From: an uncultured Eggerthellaceae bacterium
GTDB taxonomy: Bacteria; Actinomycetota; Coriobacteriia; Coriobacteriales; Eggerthellaceae
Direction of reading: 5' to 3'
DNA: 57,452 nucleotides
NCBI GenBank assembly: GCA_947564425.1
Contig: CANOBU010000004.1
Location: 1-57,452, forward strand
Both the position numbers and the translations under genes were made by a program. Shown here piece after piece: positions 7,872-17,155 of this stretch (positions are counted from its first letter, which is position 1; each line of letters begins with the position of its first letter). The notes beneath the pieces were generated by a model, which saw only the letters and a program-made list of their open reading frames with translations, did no database searches and was not told the DNA's origin.

Positions 7872-9266
7872 ATGGAGGGGGTCTCTGTGGAACTCGCCGC
7901 CGAGACTGATGCAGATAGTTTCGCCCATACGCCCTACGGCGGTTACATCGCCCGCTTCGCCGAGGTGTCAGATAATCTGATGCGCACCATGGAAGGTTTC
8001 GGCGTGGAGGTGCAGAGCGCCGGGGAGCACCGGGCCGAGCGCGAACGGGTGCAGGCGCTGCGGGATTCGCTGGTATCGCGGGGCGCTCGGTTGCGCAACG
8101 ATGGGAAGTCCCTGGTTTACGGGCCCCTGTCGCCGGCCTGTGCCCGCTGCCGCACGGGGGTGCGCAGCGTATCCACGTTCCTCTCGCTGGCTTGCGGCCG
8201 GGATTGCTGGTTCTGCTTCAACCCCAACCAGCACGACTACGAGCGCTATCGCCAGCAGGTGAAGGATTGGCGGGCCGAGCTCGAGGACTTGGCCGATCGG
8301 CTGGGCGGCCTCGAGTTCATCGCGCTGACGGGCGGCGAGCCGCTTCTCGACCCCGAGGGGACCTTGGATTTCATCCGCTATGCCCGATCCCTGGCGCCCG
8401 ATTCCCATATCCGCCTGTACACCTCTGGCGGCGCAGCTGACGGGACGCCCATGGAGCGCTTGGCCCAGGCGGGCCTCGACGAGGTGCGCTTCAGCATCAA
8501 GCTGGAGGACGACCCCGGGCGGCAGCAGGCGGTGCGGGGGCTGATGCGGGAAGCTGCGGAATCCATTCCCGCCGTCATGGTGGAGATGCCCGTCATCCCC
8601 GGTACGGGAGCGTCCATGGCGGAGCTGCTGGAGGACTTGGACCGCCTGGGCATCTTCGGCATGAACCTGCTCGAGCTCTGCTTCCCCCTGCATAACGCCG
8701 CGGCCTTCCGGGAGCGCGGTCTGAAGCTGAAGCGCCACCCCTACCGGGTGCCCTACTCCTACGGCTATGCCGGGGCCCTGCCGGTGGCGGGCAGCGAAGA
8801 GCTGGCTTTGGGTCTTATGGACGAGGCTATAGCCGGGGGAACATCGCTGTCGTTGCATTGGTGCTCCCTCGAGAACAAGAACACCGCCCAGATCTACGGG
8901 CAAAATGAGGGGGGCGCCTGGGATATACCTCCCTACCGCTTCTCGTTGCGGAGCCTGTTCTACGAGGTCGTGCGTGCTTTCGGCGAGGACGCCGCCTTCT
9001 GCCGGCAGCGTCTGGAGGGCGGCATCCACCCCTTCGAGTTGGACGATGCCGGCACCATGATCGCCTTCGATCCAGCGGCTTTGGTCCTGTTCGCACCCGA
9101 AGATGCTGCCCGCCATCGCCTTTGGCTGGCTTCAGCCGTGGTGGAAGAGGATGGCCGGGGTAAGCGCCGCTTTCGGGAGGTGGGGCTGGCTGCCTTGGAG
9201 CCGGAGGACCTCGCCGACGGCGGAATCGGCGCTCCCGTTTCGTTCCGGGACGAGGACGGCTTATGA
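7872..9266 (+). CDS. Radical SAM protein divergent from dmsABCD
   Basis: 464 residues. Contains CGRDCWFC (CxxxCxxC, near residue 112), the ligand set for the radical SAM 4Fe-4S cluster, then TGGEPLLDPEGT and a strand resembling the SAM-binding GGE motif. An N-terminal region of about 100 residues carries CARCRTG, possibly another metal site. Substrate not recognised. ATG 7872 has GGAG upstream; GTG 7887 has a stronger GGAGGGGG, so the protein may be five residues shorter. The stop overlaps the start of the DmsC-like gene (ATGA), so the two are coupled. A maturation or modification role linked to the dms system is inferred from position only. Confidence 0.88.
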   Translation: MEGVSVELAAETDADSFAHTPYGGYIARFAEVSDNLMRTMEGFGVEVQSAGEHRAERERVQALRDSLVSRGARLRNDGKSLVYGPLSPACARCRTGVRSVSTFLSLACGRDCWFCFNPNQHDYERYRQQVKDWRAELEDLADRLGGLEFIALTGGEPLLDPEGTLDFIRYARSLAPDSHIRLYTSGGAADGTPMERLAQAGLDEVRFSIKLEDDPGRQQAVRGLMREAAESIPAVMVEMPVIPGTGASMAELLEDLDRLGIFGMNLLELCFPLHNAAAFRERGLKLKRHPYRVPYSYGYAGALPVAGSEELALGLMDEAIAGGTSLSLHWCSLENKNTAQIYGQNEGGAWDIPPYRFSLRSLFYEVVRAFGEDAAFCRQRLEGGIHPFELDDAGTMIAFDPAALVLFAPEDAARHRLWLASAVVEEDGRGKRRFREVGLAALEPEDLADGGIGAPVSFRDEDGL

Positions 9267-10138
9267 GCTCCCTGATGCAGGCGGCTCTGTCCGAAGGGAT
9301 GGCCCAGGCCTCCCTGGCCGTGTTCACCACGACGGCCTCCGGCGGCGTGGTTGCCTGCATCATCCTGGCTGTCTACGTGCTGGCCCATCCTACCGATGAC
9401 GAGCGATGCCTCTATCTCAGGCGCTTCCTCATCATCCCCTTGGCTGCGGTCATCCTGGGGCTCATCGCCTCGACGAATCATCTGGGGCGCCCCAGCAACA
9501 CCCTGTATGTGCTAACGGGAGTGGGTCGCTCGCCCCTTTCCAACGAGGTGGTTGCTGTAGCGGCTTTCACGGGCCTCACCTGGATCGCATGGCTGCTGAG
9601 CTTCGCCCGCCAGCGCTTCCGCAAGGCGGTGAAGGTGCTGCTGGTGGCCTCGGTACTGACGGGGATCCTGTCGCTCTCGCGCATGGCGGGGGCCTATTCC
9701 ATCGATACGATTATCACGTGGGCCATCCCCTATACCCAGGTGAATCTGATCTTGGCAGGTTTGGCGAGCGGACCGCTTCTGGCCCTGGTGGCGCTGCGGG
9801 CGGCGGAGGCCGGCAGCCATCGGCTGGCCATGACCCTGGTTGCCGCGGGGGCGCTGATGGCGGTTCTGCTGGCTGTCTCGGAATCGTTGCAATACCTTGC
9901 CTTCCAGGATCTGCAGGGCGGTTTGTACCAGGCGGCGGATCTCGTGCGGTTCTATCCGGCCTGCATCGTCGCTTCCATTACGGCTATGGGTGCGGGGATC
10001 GCCGTGGCGGCGGTGCCCCTCATCCGGTCCAGGCCCCTGGGGGTGCCGCAATGCGTTGCGGCTTGCCTGCTATCCTTCGCCGGGGTGTTCATCGTGCGGT
10101 TCGCGTTCTACTGCATGCGCCTGACGGCAGGGTTCTAG
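9263..10138 (+). CDS. Orphan DmsC-like membrane anchor
   Basis: 291 residues with about eight membrane segments. LGLIASTNHLGRPSNTLYVLTGVGRSPLSNEVV is the typical DmsC/NrfD-type segment following the second helix and aligns by eye with the DmsC at 3784-4644. There is no adjacent DmsA or DmsB on this strand; the nearest are across the divergent promoter. It may offer an alternative quinol-side anchor for the DmsAB pair or act as a membrane redox sensor for the regulator that follows almost without a gap. Start overlaps the radical SAM stop (ATGA). Confidence 0.85.
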   Translation: MSSLMQAALSEGMAQASLAVFTTTASGGVVACIILAVYVLAHPTDDERCLYLRRFLIIPLAAVILGLIASTNHLGRPSNTLYVLTGVGRSPLSNEVVAVAAFTGLTWIAWLLSFARQRFRKAVKVLLVASVLTGILSLSRMAGAYSIDTIITWAIPYTQVNLILAGLASGPLLALVALRAAEAGSHRLAMTLVAAGALMAVLLAVSESLQYLAFQDLQGGLYQAADLVRFYPACIVASITAMGAGIAVAAVPLIRSRPLGVPQCVAACLLSFAGVFIVRFAFYCMRLTAGF

Positions 10139-10147
10139 GTGCTGCCG

Positions 10148-11776
10148 ATGGTTGCCGGGAAAAGGAGGGGGCAGCAGGGGGAGGGATTCGGCGCCCGATG
10201 GGTGCGCCCCAACGTATCGGTGTTCGGCTATGCTATCTACCTGGCTATCACCGCCACATCGCTGTGGGGCGGTGTGTTCCCCTTCTTCCCTGAGGAGTTC
10301 CGTACGGTGCCCGTGACCCTCTCGTTCGTCATCGCCCAGGCGGCATCCTTTCTCATTATGTTCCTGGTCAGCATGATGTGCGCCTATTGGGGCTCGCGGG
10401 TGTATCCGCGCACGCTGCCCGTGGGCAGCGCCTTCTGCTCGTTCATCGGCTCGGCGCTGCTGATTGCCGCCTTGTACCTGGGTGACTGGCAGGTAGTCCT
10501 GGTGGTGGCGGCCGGTATCTTCCTGGGTGCGGGCAGTGCCGGTTTCGCCCTTATGTGGCAGCGGTACTTCTCGTCGCTCTCGGCGGCCTACTGTAATTAC
10601 TACCTGCTGTTGGGCACCGCTTTGGGCACGGTTGTGTTCCTGGTGCTGTACCTGGTGCCCATAGCGGTGACGGTGTACCTGGTGCCGCTGATCCTGGTGC
10701 CCCTCTGCGGGCTGTGCGGCGTGCTGGCCGACCGCACCATCGACCTGGACCAGCCGCTGTTCGAGGATGTGCCCTGCCAGCATCCTCGTGCCTACCTGCA
10801 GGTGCTGAAGGACCACTGGCGCAGCGCCGTGGCCGTGGGGTCGCTGGGTTTCATATCGGGGCTTGTGCGCTCGGTGCTGCTTCTGGATACCTCCTTGGGA
10901 AACATCATCATCGTGATATCGATGGTGGGGGCGCTTCTGGCCTCGGCGGCTCTTCTGGCAGCTTGGCGCCGCGGCGCCTTCGCCCTGGACATGCGCACGG
11001 TGTTCCTGGTGCTGTTCCCCTTGGCGGCGGCAGGGTTGCTGGCCTTTCCGTTCCTCGATTCCATACTGGCGCCTTGGCTGTCGGGGGCCATCTACGCCGT
11101 CTTCACCTTCGCCTTCCTGGTCATGCTGCTGCAATGCATGCAGATATCCCGCGACCGCGGTATGAACCCCCTGTTCGTCTTCGGCTTCTTCGGGGCCATC
11201 GTCTATTCCATGCAGGATGTGGGGCTCATGCTGGGGTGCGCTGCCAACGCCACTACCGTGTTCGGGCCGGAGTTCTTCTCGGTGGCAGCCCTGGCCGGAA
11301 TGTTCGTTCTGGCCATGGCCCTGTATCTCATGCGCGGCGATGTGCGACTGAGGCCCACGGTGCATGTCGTGGAAGAGGTGGAGTTCATCGGTCGGCCGCC
11401 GCGCCCGATCGCCGATGCTGCCGGCGCAGCTTCCCTCCGGCAGGATGCCGTGCCCGTGGGTGATGACGAGCTTTTCTTCGGCGATGCCGATGGTGCCTTC
11501 GCCCCGCCGGAGGGTGCAGATGAAGCCGGTGCGCCGGATGCCGCCCGCAGCCAGGCCGATGCCATCGCCCTGCGTTGCCGCGAGCTGCAGAAACAGTATT
11601 TGTTGACCAACCGCGAGACCGAGATCATGGACCTCTTCGCCCAAGGCTACAGCATGCCGCACATCGCCGAGCTCCTGGTGGTGTCCGAGAATACGGTGCG
11701 CACCCATTCGAAGCACCTGTACACCAAGCTGGGGATCCACAAGCGCGCGGAACTCATCGAGCTGCTGCGGCAATAG
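10148..11776 (+). CDS. LuxR-family regulator with polytopic membrane domain
   Basis: About 542 residues (GTG 10139 would add three; ATG 10148 preferred). Roughly twelve hydrophobic segments fill residues 20-410 in an MFS-like arrangement, then a linker rich in Ala/Asp, and a LuxR helix-turn-helix at the C-terminus (LTNRETEIMDLFAQGYSMP, then SENTVRTHSKHLYTKLGIH). Membrane-LuxR proteins of this build are common in Eggerthella relatives next to molybdoenzyme loci, where they probably sense a substrate in or through the membrane. It is the likely regulator of this divergent dms locus. Ends convergent with the LysR gene, 68 bp apart. Confidence 0.9.
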   Translation: MVAGKRRGQQGEGFGARWVRPNVSVFGYAIYLAITATSLWGGVFPFFPEEFRTVPVTLSFVIAQAASFLIMFLVSMMCAYWGSRVYPRTLPVGSAFCSFIGSALLIAALYLGDWQVVLVVAAGIFLGAGSAGFALMWQRYFSSLSAAYCNYYLLLGTALGTVVFLVLYLVPIAVTVYLVPLILVPLCGLCGVLADRTIDLDQPLFEDVPCQHPRAYLQVLKDHWRSAVAVGSLGFISGLVRSVLLLDTSLGNIIIVISMVGALLASAALLAAWRRGAFALDMRTVFLVLFPLAAAGLLAFPFLDSILAPWLSGAIYAVFTFAFLVMLLQCMQISRDRGMNPLFVFGFFGAIVYSMQDVGLMLGCAANATTVFGPEFFSVAALAGMFVLAMALYLMRGDVRLRPTVHVVEEVEFIGRPPRPIADAAGAASLRQDAVPVGDDELFFGDADGAFAPPEGADEAGAPDAARSQADAIALRCRELQKQYLLTNRETEIMDLFAQGYSMPHIAELLVVSENTVRTHSKHLYTKLGIHKRAELIELLRQ

Positions 11777-11844
11777 GGGAGATTCCCCCTGTCGGCAGAT
11801 TCGCCGGCTAGGAGGCTGGGCGATGGCGGGGAAGTGCCGATGCC

Positions 11845-12771
11845 CTAAGAGTTCCTGGCCTCCACCAGGGGGTTCTCGGCTATCACCCGGTGCAGCTCCT
11901 CGATGTAGCGGGCCAGTAGCTCGCCGGGCTTGCGCTCGTTGTGCATCACGTAGCCCACCTGCATGCGCTCGTCCACTTCCAAGGGGATGGCGGTTATGCC
12001 GGAGTGCATCTCGTTGGACAGTACGCCGGTGGAAATGGTGTAGCCGTTGAAGGAGGTCAGCAGGTTGGTCAACGTGCCGCGGTCGGTGAAGCGGATGTTG
12101 CGGTCGTGGTGCAGGTGGCCGAAAGGCTCCTCGGAGTAATAGAACGAGTTCACGGTGCCCTGTTCGAAGGAGTAGCGGGGGTAGGGGGCCAGGTCCTCGA
12201 TGGTCACGGATTCGCGGTCGGCCAGGGGGTGGCCGTCGCCCACGAAGATGTGGGCCGCCGCATCGAAGAGCGGTGTGAAGGACAGGTTGGCATCGGCCAG
12301 GGCCTTCCTCAACACCCGCTCGTTGAAGCCGTCCAGGTACAGCACGCCGATATCGCTGCGGAAGGTGCGCACGTCCTCGATGATCTGCGCTGTGGCGCAT
12401 TCGCGCAGGGTGAAGTCGTACTTGCTGGAGGCGCACTGCTCGGCCACATTGATGAAGGCCTGAAGGCTGAAGTAATAGTGCTGGGTGGAAACCGCCAGCT
12501 GCCGGTGGTCGCTGCGCTCGCGGCTGTAGCGGTCCTCCAGCATGTCGGCCTGCTCCACCACCTGGCGGGCATAGCCCAGAAGCTCGGTGCCGTCGTTGGT
12601 CAGGGTGACGCCCCGGTTCGAGCGTATGAATATGGTGATGCCAAGCTCGTTCTCGAGCTCCTTGATGGCCGTGGACAGGTTCGACTGCGACACGTACAGG
12701 CTCTGGGCCGCCGAATGGATGGACCCATGTTCGCTGACGGCGATAAGGTAGCGCAGCTGCTGGAGGGTCAT
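11845..12771 (-). CDS. LysR-family transcriptional regulator
   Basis: 308 residues. N-terminal winged helix-turn-helix (MTLQQLRYLIAVSEHGSIHS, then AAQSLYVSQSNLSTAIKELE, residues 1-60), followed by a periplasmic-binding-like effector domain with GYTISTG near residue 225. No target is evident: the gene is convergent with the LuxR gene and downstream of the exonuclease gene on the same strand, so it may act at a distance or on itself. ATG 12771 lies within ATGACCCTCC with a modest ribosome site. Confidence 0.9.
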   Translation of the reverse strand: MTLQQLRYLIAVSEHGSIHSAAQSLYVSQSNLSTAIKELENELGITIFIRSNRGVTLTNDGTELLGYARQVVEQADMLEDRYSRERSDHRQLAVSTQHYYFSLQAFINVAEQCASSKYDFTLRECATAQIIEDVRTFRSDIGVLYLDGFNERVLRKALADANLSFTPLFDAAAHIFVGDGHPLADRESVTIEDLAPYPRYSFEQGTVNSFYYSEEPFGHLHHDRNIRFTDRGTLTNLLTSFNGYTISTGVLSNEMHSGITAIPLEVDERMQVGYVMHNERKPGELLARYIEELHRVIAENPLVEARNS

Positions 12772-12858
12772 GAGGTCTCCCTTAATCCGTAATCGATGGA
12801 AGGCTCTGCAGGGCCTTCCGGCTTGAAATCGGATTCATTTTAGCGCAGCTCCGCTATC

Positions 12859-12879
12859 GTTATCGAAATAACCGATAAC
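12859..12879. promoter_or_regulatory. Inverted repeat upstream of the LysR gene
   Basis: GTTATCG and CGATAAC (7-bp perfect arms, 7-nt spacer) lie between the exonuclease stop and the LysR start. A TAAAAT -10-like box on the minus strand follows at about 12835, so this could be an autoregulatory operator; termination of the upstream gene is the alternative, but no U-tract follows. Confidence 0.4.
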
Positions 12880-12894
12880 CAACCCGTTGGTGCC

Positions 12895-13860
12895 CTAAGC
12901 CAGCAGGTTGCGCTCCTTCAGCTCGGCTATGACGGTGCGGAACATCAGGTCGGTGTCTTCGAGGCCCAGGTGGCGTTCCTGCTCGTCGGGGGCCAGGGTG
13001 CCGCGGCGCTGGGCCCAGGATTCCAGGCTGGCCGGCCGCGTCTCCCACGAGGCGAAGCGCACCTCGGGGTCCAGGGCGCGGCAGATATCGCGGGTGTCGA
13101 TGGGGATGATCTTCCCTGCCTTGCGCGCCTCGGCGTAGCCGGGCAGGTTCAGCATGAACCAGCTGTCCTCGAAGGCGGCGTTATGGGCCATATAGGGGTG
13201 CGATTTCAGCACCTTCAGCAGCTGGGCCTGCAACTCGGTATCTTCGCGGAAGGGCTTGCAATCGGCCACGTCGCCCCAGGTTATGCCGTGGATGTCCTGC
13301 AGCGGCACGCCGGTTTCCGCGTATTGCTCGGGCAGCCCGCAGTAGACGGACGTCGCTCCCTCGGCTGCGGCGCCCTCGGCCAGTTCCATCACCTCCCAGC
13401 CCACGTTCACAATGTAGCCCTGCTCGGGGTTGGTCGAGGTGGTCTCGATGTCGATGCCCACGAAGGTGCCCTTGACCGGCTTGCCGCCGTACAGCACGCC
13501 GCGGGTGGCGTTCATGCCGGCAACCTCCTTGGCCACGGTCTCCTTGCGGCGGTGCTGCAGGGCGGCCACAGCCTGCAGGGTGTCCTCGTCGGAAAGGCCG
13601 CTGGCCAGGTTATGGCTGCGCTCGTCGCGCAGGCTGGCGGCGTCCACCATGTCGCACAGGCTGCGGTTGCGGTCGGCCAGGTCCAGCACCAGCGAGAAAT
13701 CGAAGTCGGGGTTGGGGTTGGTGCGGAACTCCTCCATCAGCAGCCCGATGGCCTCCTCGTTGGCGTGGCGTTCGCCGGCCAGGGTGTCCTCGTCTAAGCC
13801 GAAGAAGAATTCGGGCATGAACAGCGTGCTGGCGTGGCCGATGGCTTCGTTCAGGTTCAT
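12895..13860 (-). CDS. DEDDh 3'-5' exonuclease (DnaQ-like)
   Basis: 321 residues from ATG 13860, the start before the first conserved block; the frame remains open upstream but without a ribosome site. An exonuclease fold begins near residue 120: GIDIETT supplies the first acidic pair, HNAAFED the middle Asp, and HLGLEDTDLM the final His and Asp. It probably trims DNA or RNA 3' ends. The N-terminal 115 residues do not match a domain I recognise and are acidic. Divergent from htpG. Confidence 0.85.
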   Translation of the reverse strand: MNLNEAIGHASTLFMPEFFFGLDEDTLAGERHANEEAIGLLMEEFRTNPNPDFDFSLVLDLADRNRSLCDMVDAASLRDERSHNLASGLSDEDTLQAVAALQHRRKETVAKEVAGMNATRGVLYGGKPVKGTFVGIDIETTSTNPEQGYIVNVGWEVMELAEGAAAEGATSVYCGLPEQYAETGVPLQDIHGITWGDVADCKPFREDTELQAQLLKVLKSHPYMAHNAAFEDSWFMLNLPGYAEARKAGKIIPIDTRDICRALDPEVRFASWETRPASLESWAQRRGTLAPDEQERHLGLEDTDLMFRTVIAELKERNLLA

Positions 13861-14119
13861 GGTTGCCTTTCTGTCGGTGCGGCGCGCCCTGCCTTCAGGC
13901 GCGAATATCCAGTGTAGCCGTCCCTGGCGCACCGGGGACGGGGGAACCGGTGCGCGGGCGGGGAATCGGGTCGCGGGCCGTCGCAGGCCCGGTCCCGTCA
14001 GCCCGGTTTGCGTGACCCCATGGGCTGCAACGGGCGCCTTTCCGCACGGCATCGTAACAGCCGGGAAACGTTTGGCGAAGCTGCTGCCCGTACGGCTTCC
14101 GCTTCTTCCCATTACGTAC
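13861..14119. other. Gap between exonuclease and htpG; one hairpin, no gene
   Basis: No credible open reading frame. A hairpin with perfect 9-bp arms (13927-13935 GCGCACCGG with 13947-13955) lies in what would be the 5' leader of the exonuclease gene. The rest is GC-rich sequence without recognised motifs until the htpG promoter. Confidence 0.5.
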
Positions 14120-14159
14120 TAGAATGGAAAAGTTAGCACTCTCGCCCTTAGACTGCTAA
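14120..14159 (+). promoter_or_regulatory. htpG promoter with CIRCE (HrcA) operator
   Basis: TAGAAT (14120-14125) is the probable -10. It is followed by TTAGCACTC-N9-GACTGCTAA (14133-14159), which differs from the CIRCE consensus TTAGCACTC-N9-GAGTGCTAA at one base. The operator would cover the transcript start, the usual arrangement for HrcA repression of class I heat-shock genes. Confidence 0.88.
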
Positions 14160-14197
14160 TTCAGGAGGGGCGACGATACCGCGAGGAAGGAAGCACC

Positions 14198-16102
14198 GTG
14201 CGCAAGTTCAAGACAGAGAGCCAGAAGCTGCTCGACCTTATGATCAATTCCATCTACACCAACAAGGAGATTTTCCTGCGCGAGCTGGTATCCAATGCAT
14301 CGGACGCCGTGGACAAGCTGTATTTCCGCAGCCTGACCGACAGCTCGGTGCAGCTGGCCAAGGACGACCTGCAGATCCGCGTGGCCTTCGACCCGGAGGC
14401 CCGCACCATCACCGTGAGCGATTCGGGCATCGGCATGACCGAGGCCGACCTGGACAAGAACCTGGGCACCATCGCCCATTCCGGCAGCCAGGAGTTCAAG
14501 GACGCCAACGACTTCGAGGGCACCGACGCCGCCGATATCATCGGCCAGTTCGGCGTGGGCTTCTACTCCAGCTTTATGGTGGCCCAGGATGTGCGCGTGG
14601 TCACCCGGGCCTACGGCGAGGATCAGGCGTTCATGTGGGAGAGCGACGGCGTGGCGGGCTATACCATCAAGCCGGCCGAGCGCGACACCCACGGCACCGA
14701 CGTCATCCTTACCCTGAAGGACAATACCGACGAGGATGACTACGACCACTATCTGAGCGAGCACACCCTGCGCTCGCTGATCAAGCAGTACAGCAACTAC
14801 GTGCGCTACCCCATCCACATGCTGGTGACGAAGTCCCGCGCCCTGGAGAAACCGGAGGACGCCGGCGACGACTACGTGACCGAGTACGAGGACTACACCG
14901 AGGACGAGGTCATCAACTCCATGATCCCCATCTGGAAGCGCCGCAAGTCCGAAGTATCCGACGAGGAATACAACGAGTTCTACAAGGGCGACTTCCACGA
15001 CTTCGCCGACCCCCAGCGGGTCATCTCGGTGCATGCCGAGGGCGCGCTATCCTACGACGCCCTGATGTTCATCCCCGGCCACACCCCCTTCGACCTGTAC
15101 AGCCGCGACTACGAGAAGGGGCTGGCGCTGTACAGCTCGGGCGTGCTGATCATGGACAAATGCGCCGACCTGCTGCCCGACTACTACAACTTCGTGCGCG
15201 GCGTGGTGGATTCCTCCGACCTTGCCCTGAACATCTCGCGCGAGACGCTGCAGCGCAACAGCCAGCTGCGGGCCATCGCCAACAAGGTCGAGAAGAAGAT
15301 CACCAGCGAGCTCGAGAAGATGCGCGACAACGACCGCGAGGACTACGACCTGTTCTTCGACAACTTCGGCCGGTCCATCAAGTTCGGCATCTACCAGAGC
15401 TACGGTGCGAAGGCGCCGGAGCTGGGACCGCTGCTGATGTTCTACTCGCTGAAGGAGGACAAGCAGATCACCCTGGACGAGTACGTGGAGGCCATGGGCG
15501 AGGACCAGGCGGACATCTACTACGCCGCCGGCGACTCCATCGACCGCCTGCGCAACCTGCCCATCGTAGGCACCATACGGGCCAAGGGCTACGATGTGCT
15601 GCTGTGCACCGAGGATGTGGACGAGTTCACGCTGCAGGCCATGCGCACCTGGCAGGAGAAGGAGCTGAAGAACGTCTCGACCAGCGATATCGACCTGGCC
15701 AGCGAGGATGAGAAGAAGGTGGCCGAGGAAGCCACCGAGGAGAACAAGGACCTCTTCGCCGCCATGCAGGAGGTGCTGGGCGACAGCGTGTCGAAGATCG
15801 AGGTATCGCCCAACGCCATGGACGCCCCTGCCCGCCTGACCACCGTGGGCCAGATGTCGCTGGAGATGGAGCGCATCCTGGCGCAGGGGCCCGATGGCCC
15901 GCAGGTCCGTGCCCAGAAGGTGCTGCAGGTGAACACCCAGCATCCGGCCTTCGAGACGCTGAAGGGCGCCTTCGGCGACGATGACAAGGACAAGCTGCGG
16001 CTGTACACCGACGTGCTGTACAACCAGGCCCTGCTGGTCGAGGGCATGCCCATCGAGGACCCGCTCGGTTTCGCGCAGGAGATATCGAAGCTCATGTCGT
16101 AG
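14198..16102 (+). CDS. htpG: Chaperone HtpG (Hsp90)
   Basis: 634 residues, close to the usual 620-640. ATP-binding motifs of the GHKL fold: ELVSNASDAVDKL, DSGIGMTEADL and GQFGVGFYSSFMV; the middle domain has the conserved catalytic Arg region (SSDLALNISRETLQ). Starts at GTG 14198 with GGAAGGA upstream. Preceded by a near-consensus CIRCE element, so heat-induced derepression via HrcA is expected. An ATP-dependent cytoplasmic folding chaperone. Confidence 0.98.
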   Translation: MRKFKTESQKLLDLMINSIYTNKEIFLRELVSNASDAVDKLYFRSLTDSSVQLAKDDLQIRVAFDPEARTITVSDSGIGMTEADLDKNLGTIAHSGSQEFKDANDFEGTDAADIIGQFGVGFYSSFMVAQDVRVVTRAYGEDQAFMWESDGVAGYTIKPAERDTHGTDVILTLKDNTDEDDYDHYLSEHTLRSLIKQYSNYVRYPIHMLVTKSRALEKPEDAGDDYVTEYEDYTEDEVINSMIPIWKRRKSEVSDEEYNEFYKGDFHDFADPQRVISVHAEGALSYDALMFIPGHTPFDLYSRDYEKGLALYSSGVLIMDKCADLLPDYYNFVRGVVDSSDLALNISRETLQRNSQLRAIANKVEKKITSELEKMRDNDREDYDLFFDNFGRSIKFGIYQSYGAKAPELGPLLMFYSLKEDKQITLDEYVEAMGEDQADIYYAAGDSIDRLRNLPIVGTIRAKGYDVLLCTEDVDEFTLQAMRTWQEKELKNVSTSDIDLASEDEKKVAEEATEENKDLFAAMQEVLGDSVSKIEVSPNAMDAPARLTTVGQMSLEMERILAQGPDGPQVRAQKVLQVNTQHPAFETLKGAFGDDDKDKLRLYTDVLYNQALLVEGMPIEDPLGFAQEISKLMS

Positions 16103-16138
16103 GTTGTTCCGGCGCGCTGCCGGTTCGACCTGTCGGCT

Positions 16139-16231
16139 GGTCGACCTGTCCGCGGCAGGGGCGATGCCTCCGTTTGCACTCCTCGCTACGCTGCGGGGGT
16201 TGCAAACTCCGGCACCGCCCCTGCCGCTTCG
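16139..16231 (+). repeat. Palindromic element, left copy of a 93-bp inverted pair
   Basis: Perfectly identical, in inverted orientation, to 17156-17248; together they flank the gene at 16278-17132. Each copy is itself foldable: 16152-16168 pairs with 16211-16227 (16 of 17). The loop contains CTCCTCGCTACGCTGCGG, close to the CCTCGCTTCGCTGCGG core of the element at 2096-2184. A short direct repeat, TCGACCTGTC, occurs at the left edge. Confidence 0.8.
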
Positions 16232-16277
16232 CTTTTCCGGGTCGTGGTAGGATAGCGGGCGATGCGAAGGAGGCGCC

Positions 16278-17132
16278 ATGGGCAAACGCAAGAATACGGT
16301 GCTGCTGTTCTCGAAGGTGCCGGAAACCGGGCTGGTGAAGACGCGCCTCACGGTGCTGAAGGACGGCATATTCCCGCCCGAGATGGCAAAGTACCTTTAC
16401 CACTGCATGCTGTTCGATGTGGTGGAGATCATCAGCGCCGCGCTGGCCGACCTGGCCGCCCAAGCGCAACGCGACGGTACCGGCGATGCCTACGAGCTGG
16501 TCGTATCCACCACGCCGGCTTCCAACGTGCCGGCCATGGAGGCGCTGTTCGCCGATGCGGGGCAGTGGCCCTGGCCCATCCGGTTCATCGCCGACGAAGG
16601 GGCCAGCTTCGACGAGCACTACAACCATGCGTTCCGGCAATGCTGGGATGGCGGGTCCGATTGCATCCTATCGATGGGCGCCGATATGCCGGCGCTGACC
16701 AAGCGCGATATCATCTTCGGCTTCCGGCAGCTGCAGCGCCTGATGGATGCCGACGCATTCCCGCAAGGCGGCATCGTGCTTGCCCCCGACCAAGAGCTGG
16801 GTGTATCGGCCATAGGTTGGACGCGCGGCACCGATTTCGACCACAGCGGGGTGTACTACTGCCAGGATGGCCTGACCGTGCTGCCGGCCTATATCAAGAA
16901 GGCCGAGCGCCAGGGGCTGCCGGCCCTGTGGCTGCCGCCTATCCCCGATGTGGACACCATGGCCGACCTGTACCACAACGTCACGCTTGTGAATGCGCTC
17001 ATGTATTGCGCGGAATTCGATGACATCTGCCCGCCCTGGCGCACTGCCGAGGCCCTCGACTACATGGGCCTGAAGGAGGTCCGCATCATGCCCAACGACC
17101 TCCGCGACCCCCGCGAGCACATCGACGTCTAA
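16278..17132 (+). CDS. TIGR04282/DUF2064 family glycosyltransferase-like protein
   Basis: 284 residues with an N-terminal nucleotide-binding pattern of the GT-A type (FSKVPETGLVKTRL, residues 10-23) and the acidic motif GADMPALT near residue 137, both typical of the family once called DUF2064. Members are thought to be sugar-nucleotide-dependent transferases in cell-envelope or cofactor pathways; substrate unknown. ATG 16278 with AAGGAGG upstream. It stands alone between two inverted 93-bp repeat copies, so it may be an independently transcribed unit, and inversion of the segment is possible. Confidence 0.8.
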   Translation: MGKRKNTVLLFSKVPETGLVKTRLTVLKDGIFPPEMAKYLYHCMLFDVVEIISAALADLAAQAQRDGTGDAYELVVSTTPASNVPAMEALFADAGQWPWPIRFIADEGASFDEHYNHAFRQCWDGGSDCILSMGADMPALTKRDIIFGFRQLQRLMDADAFPQGGIVLAPDQELGVSAIGWTRGTDFDHSGVYYCQDGLTVLPAYIKKAERQGLPALWLPPIPDVDTMADLYHNVTLVNALMYCAEFDDICPPWRTAEALDYMGLKEVRIMPNDLRDPREHIDV

Positions 17133-17155
17133 CGCAACGTCCCAACCCGGGAATA

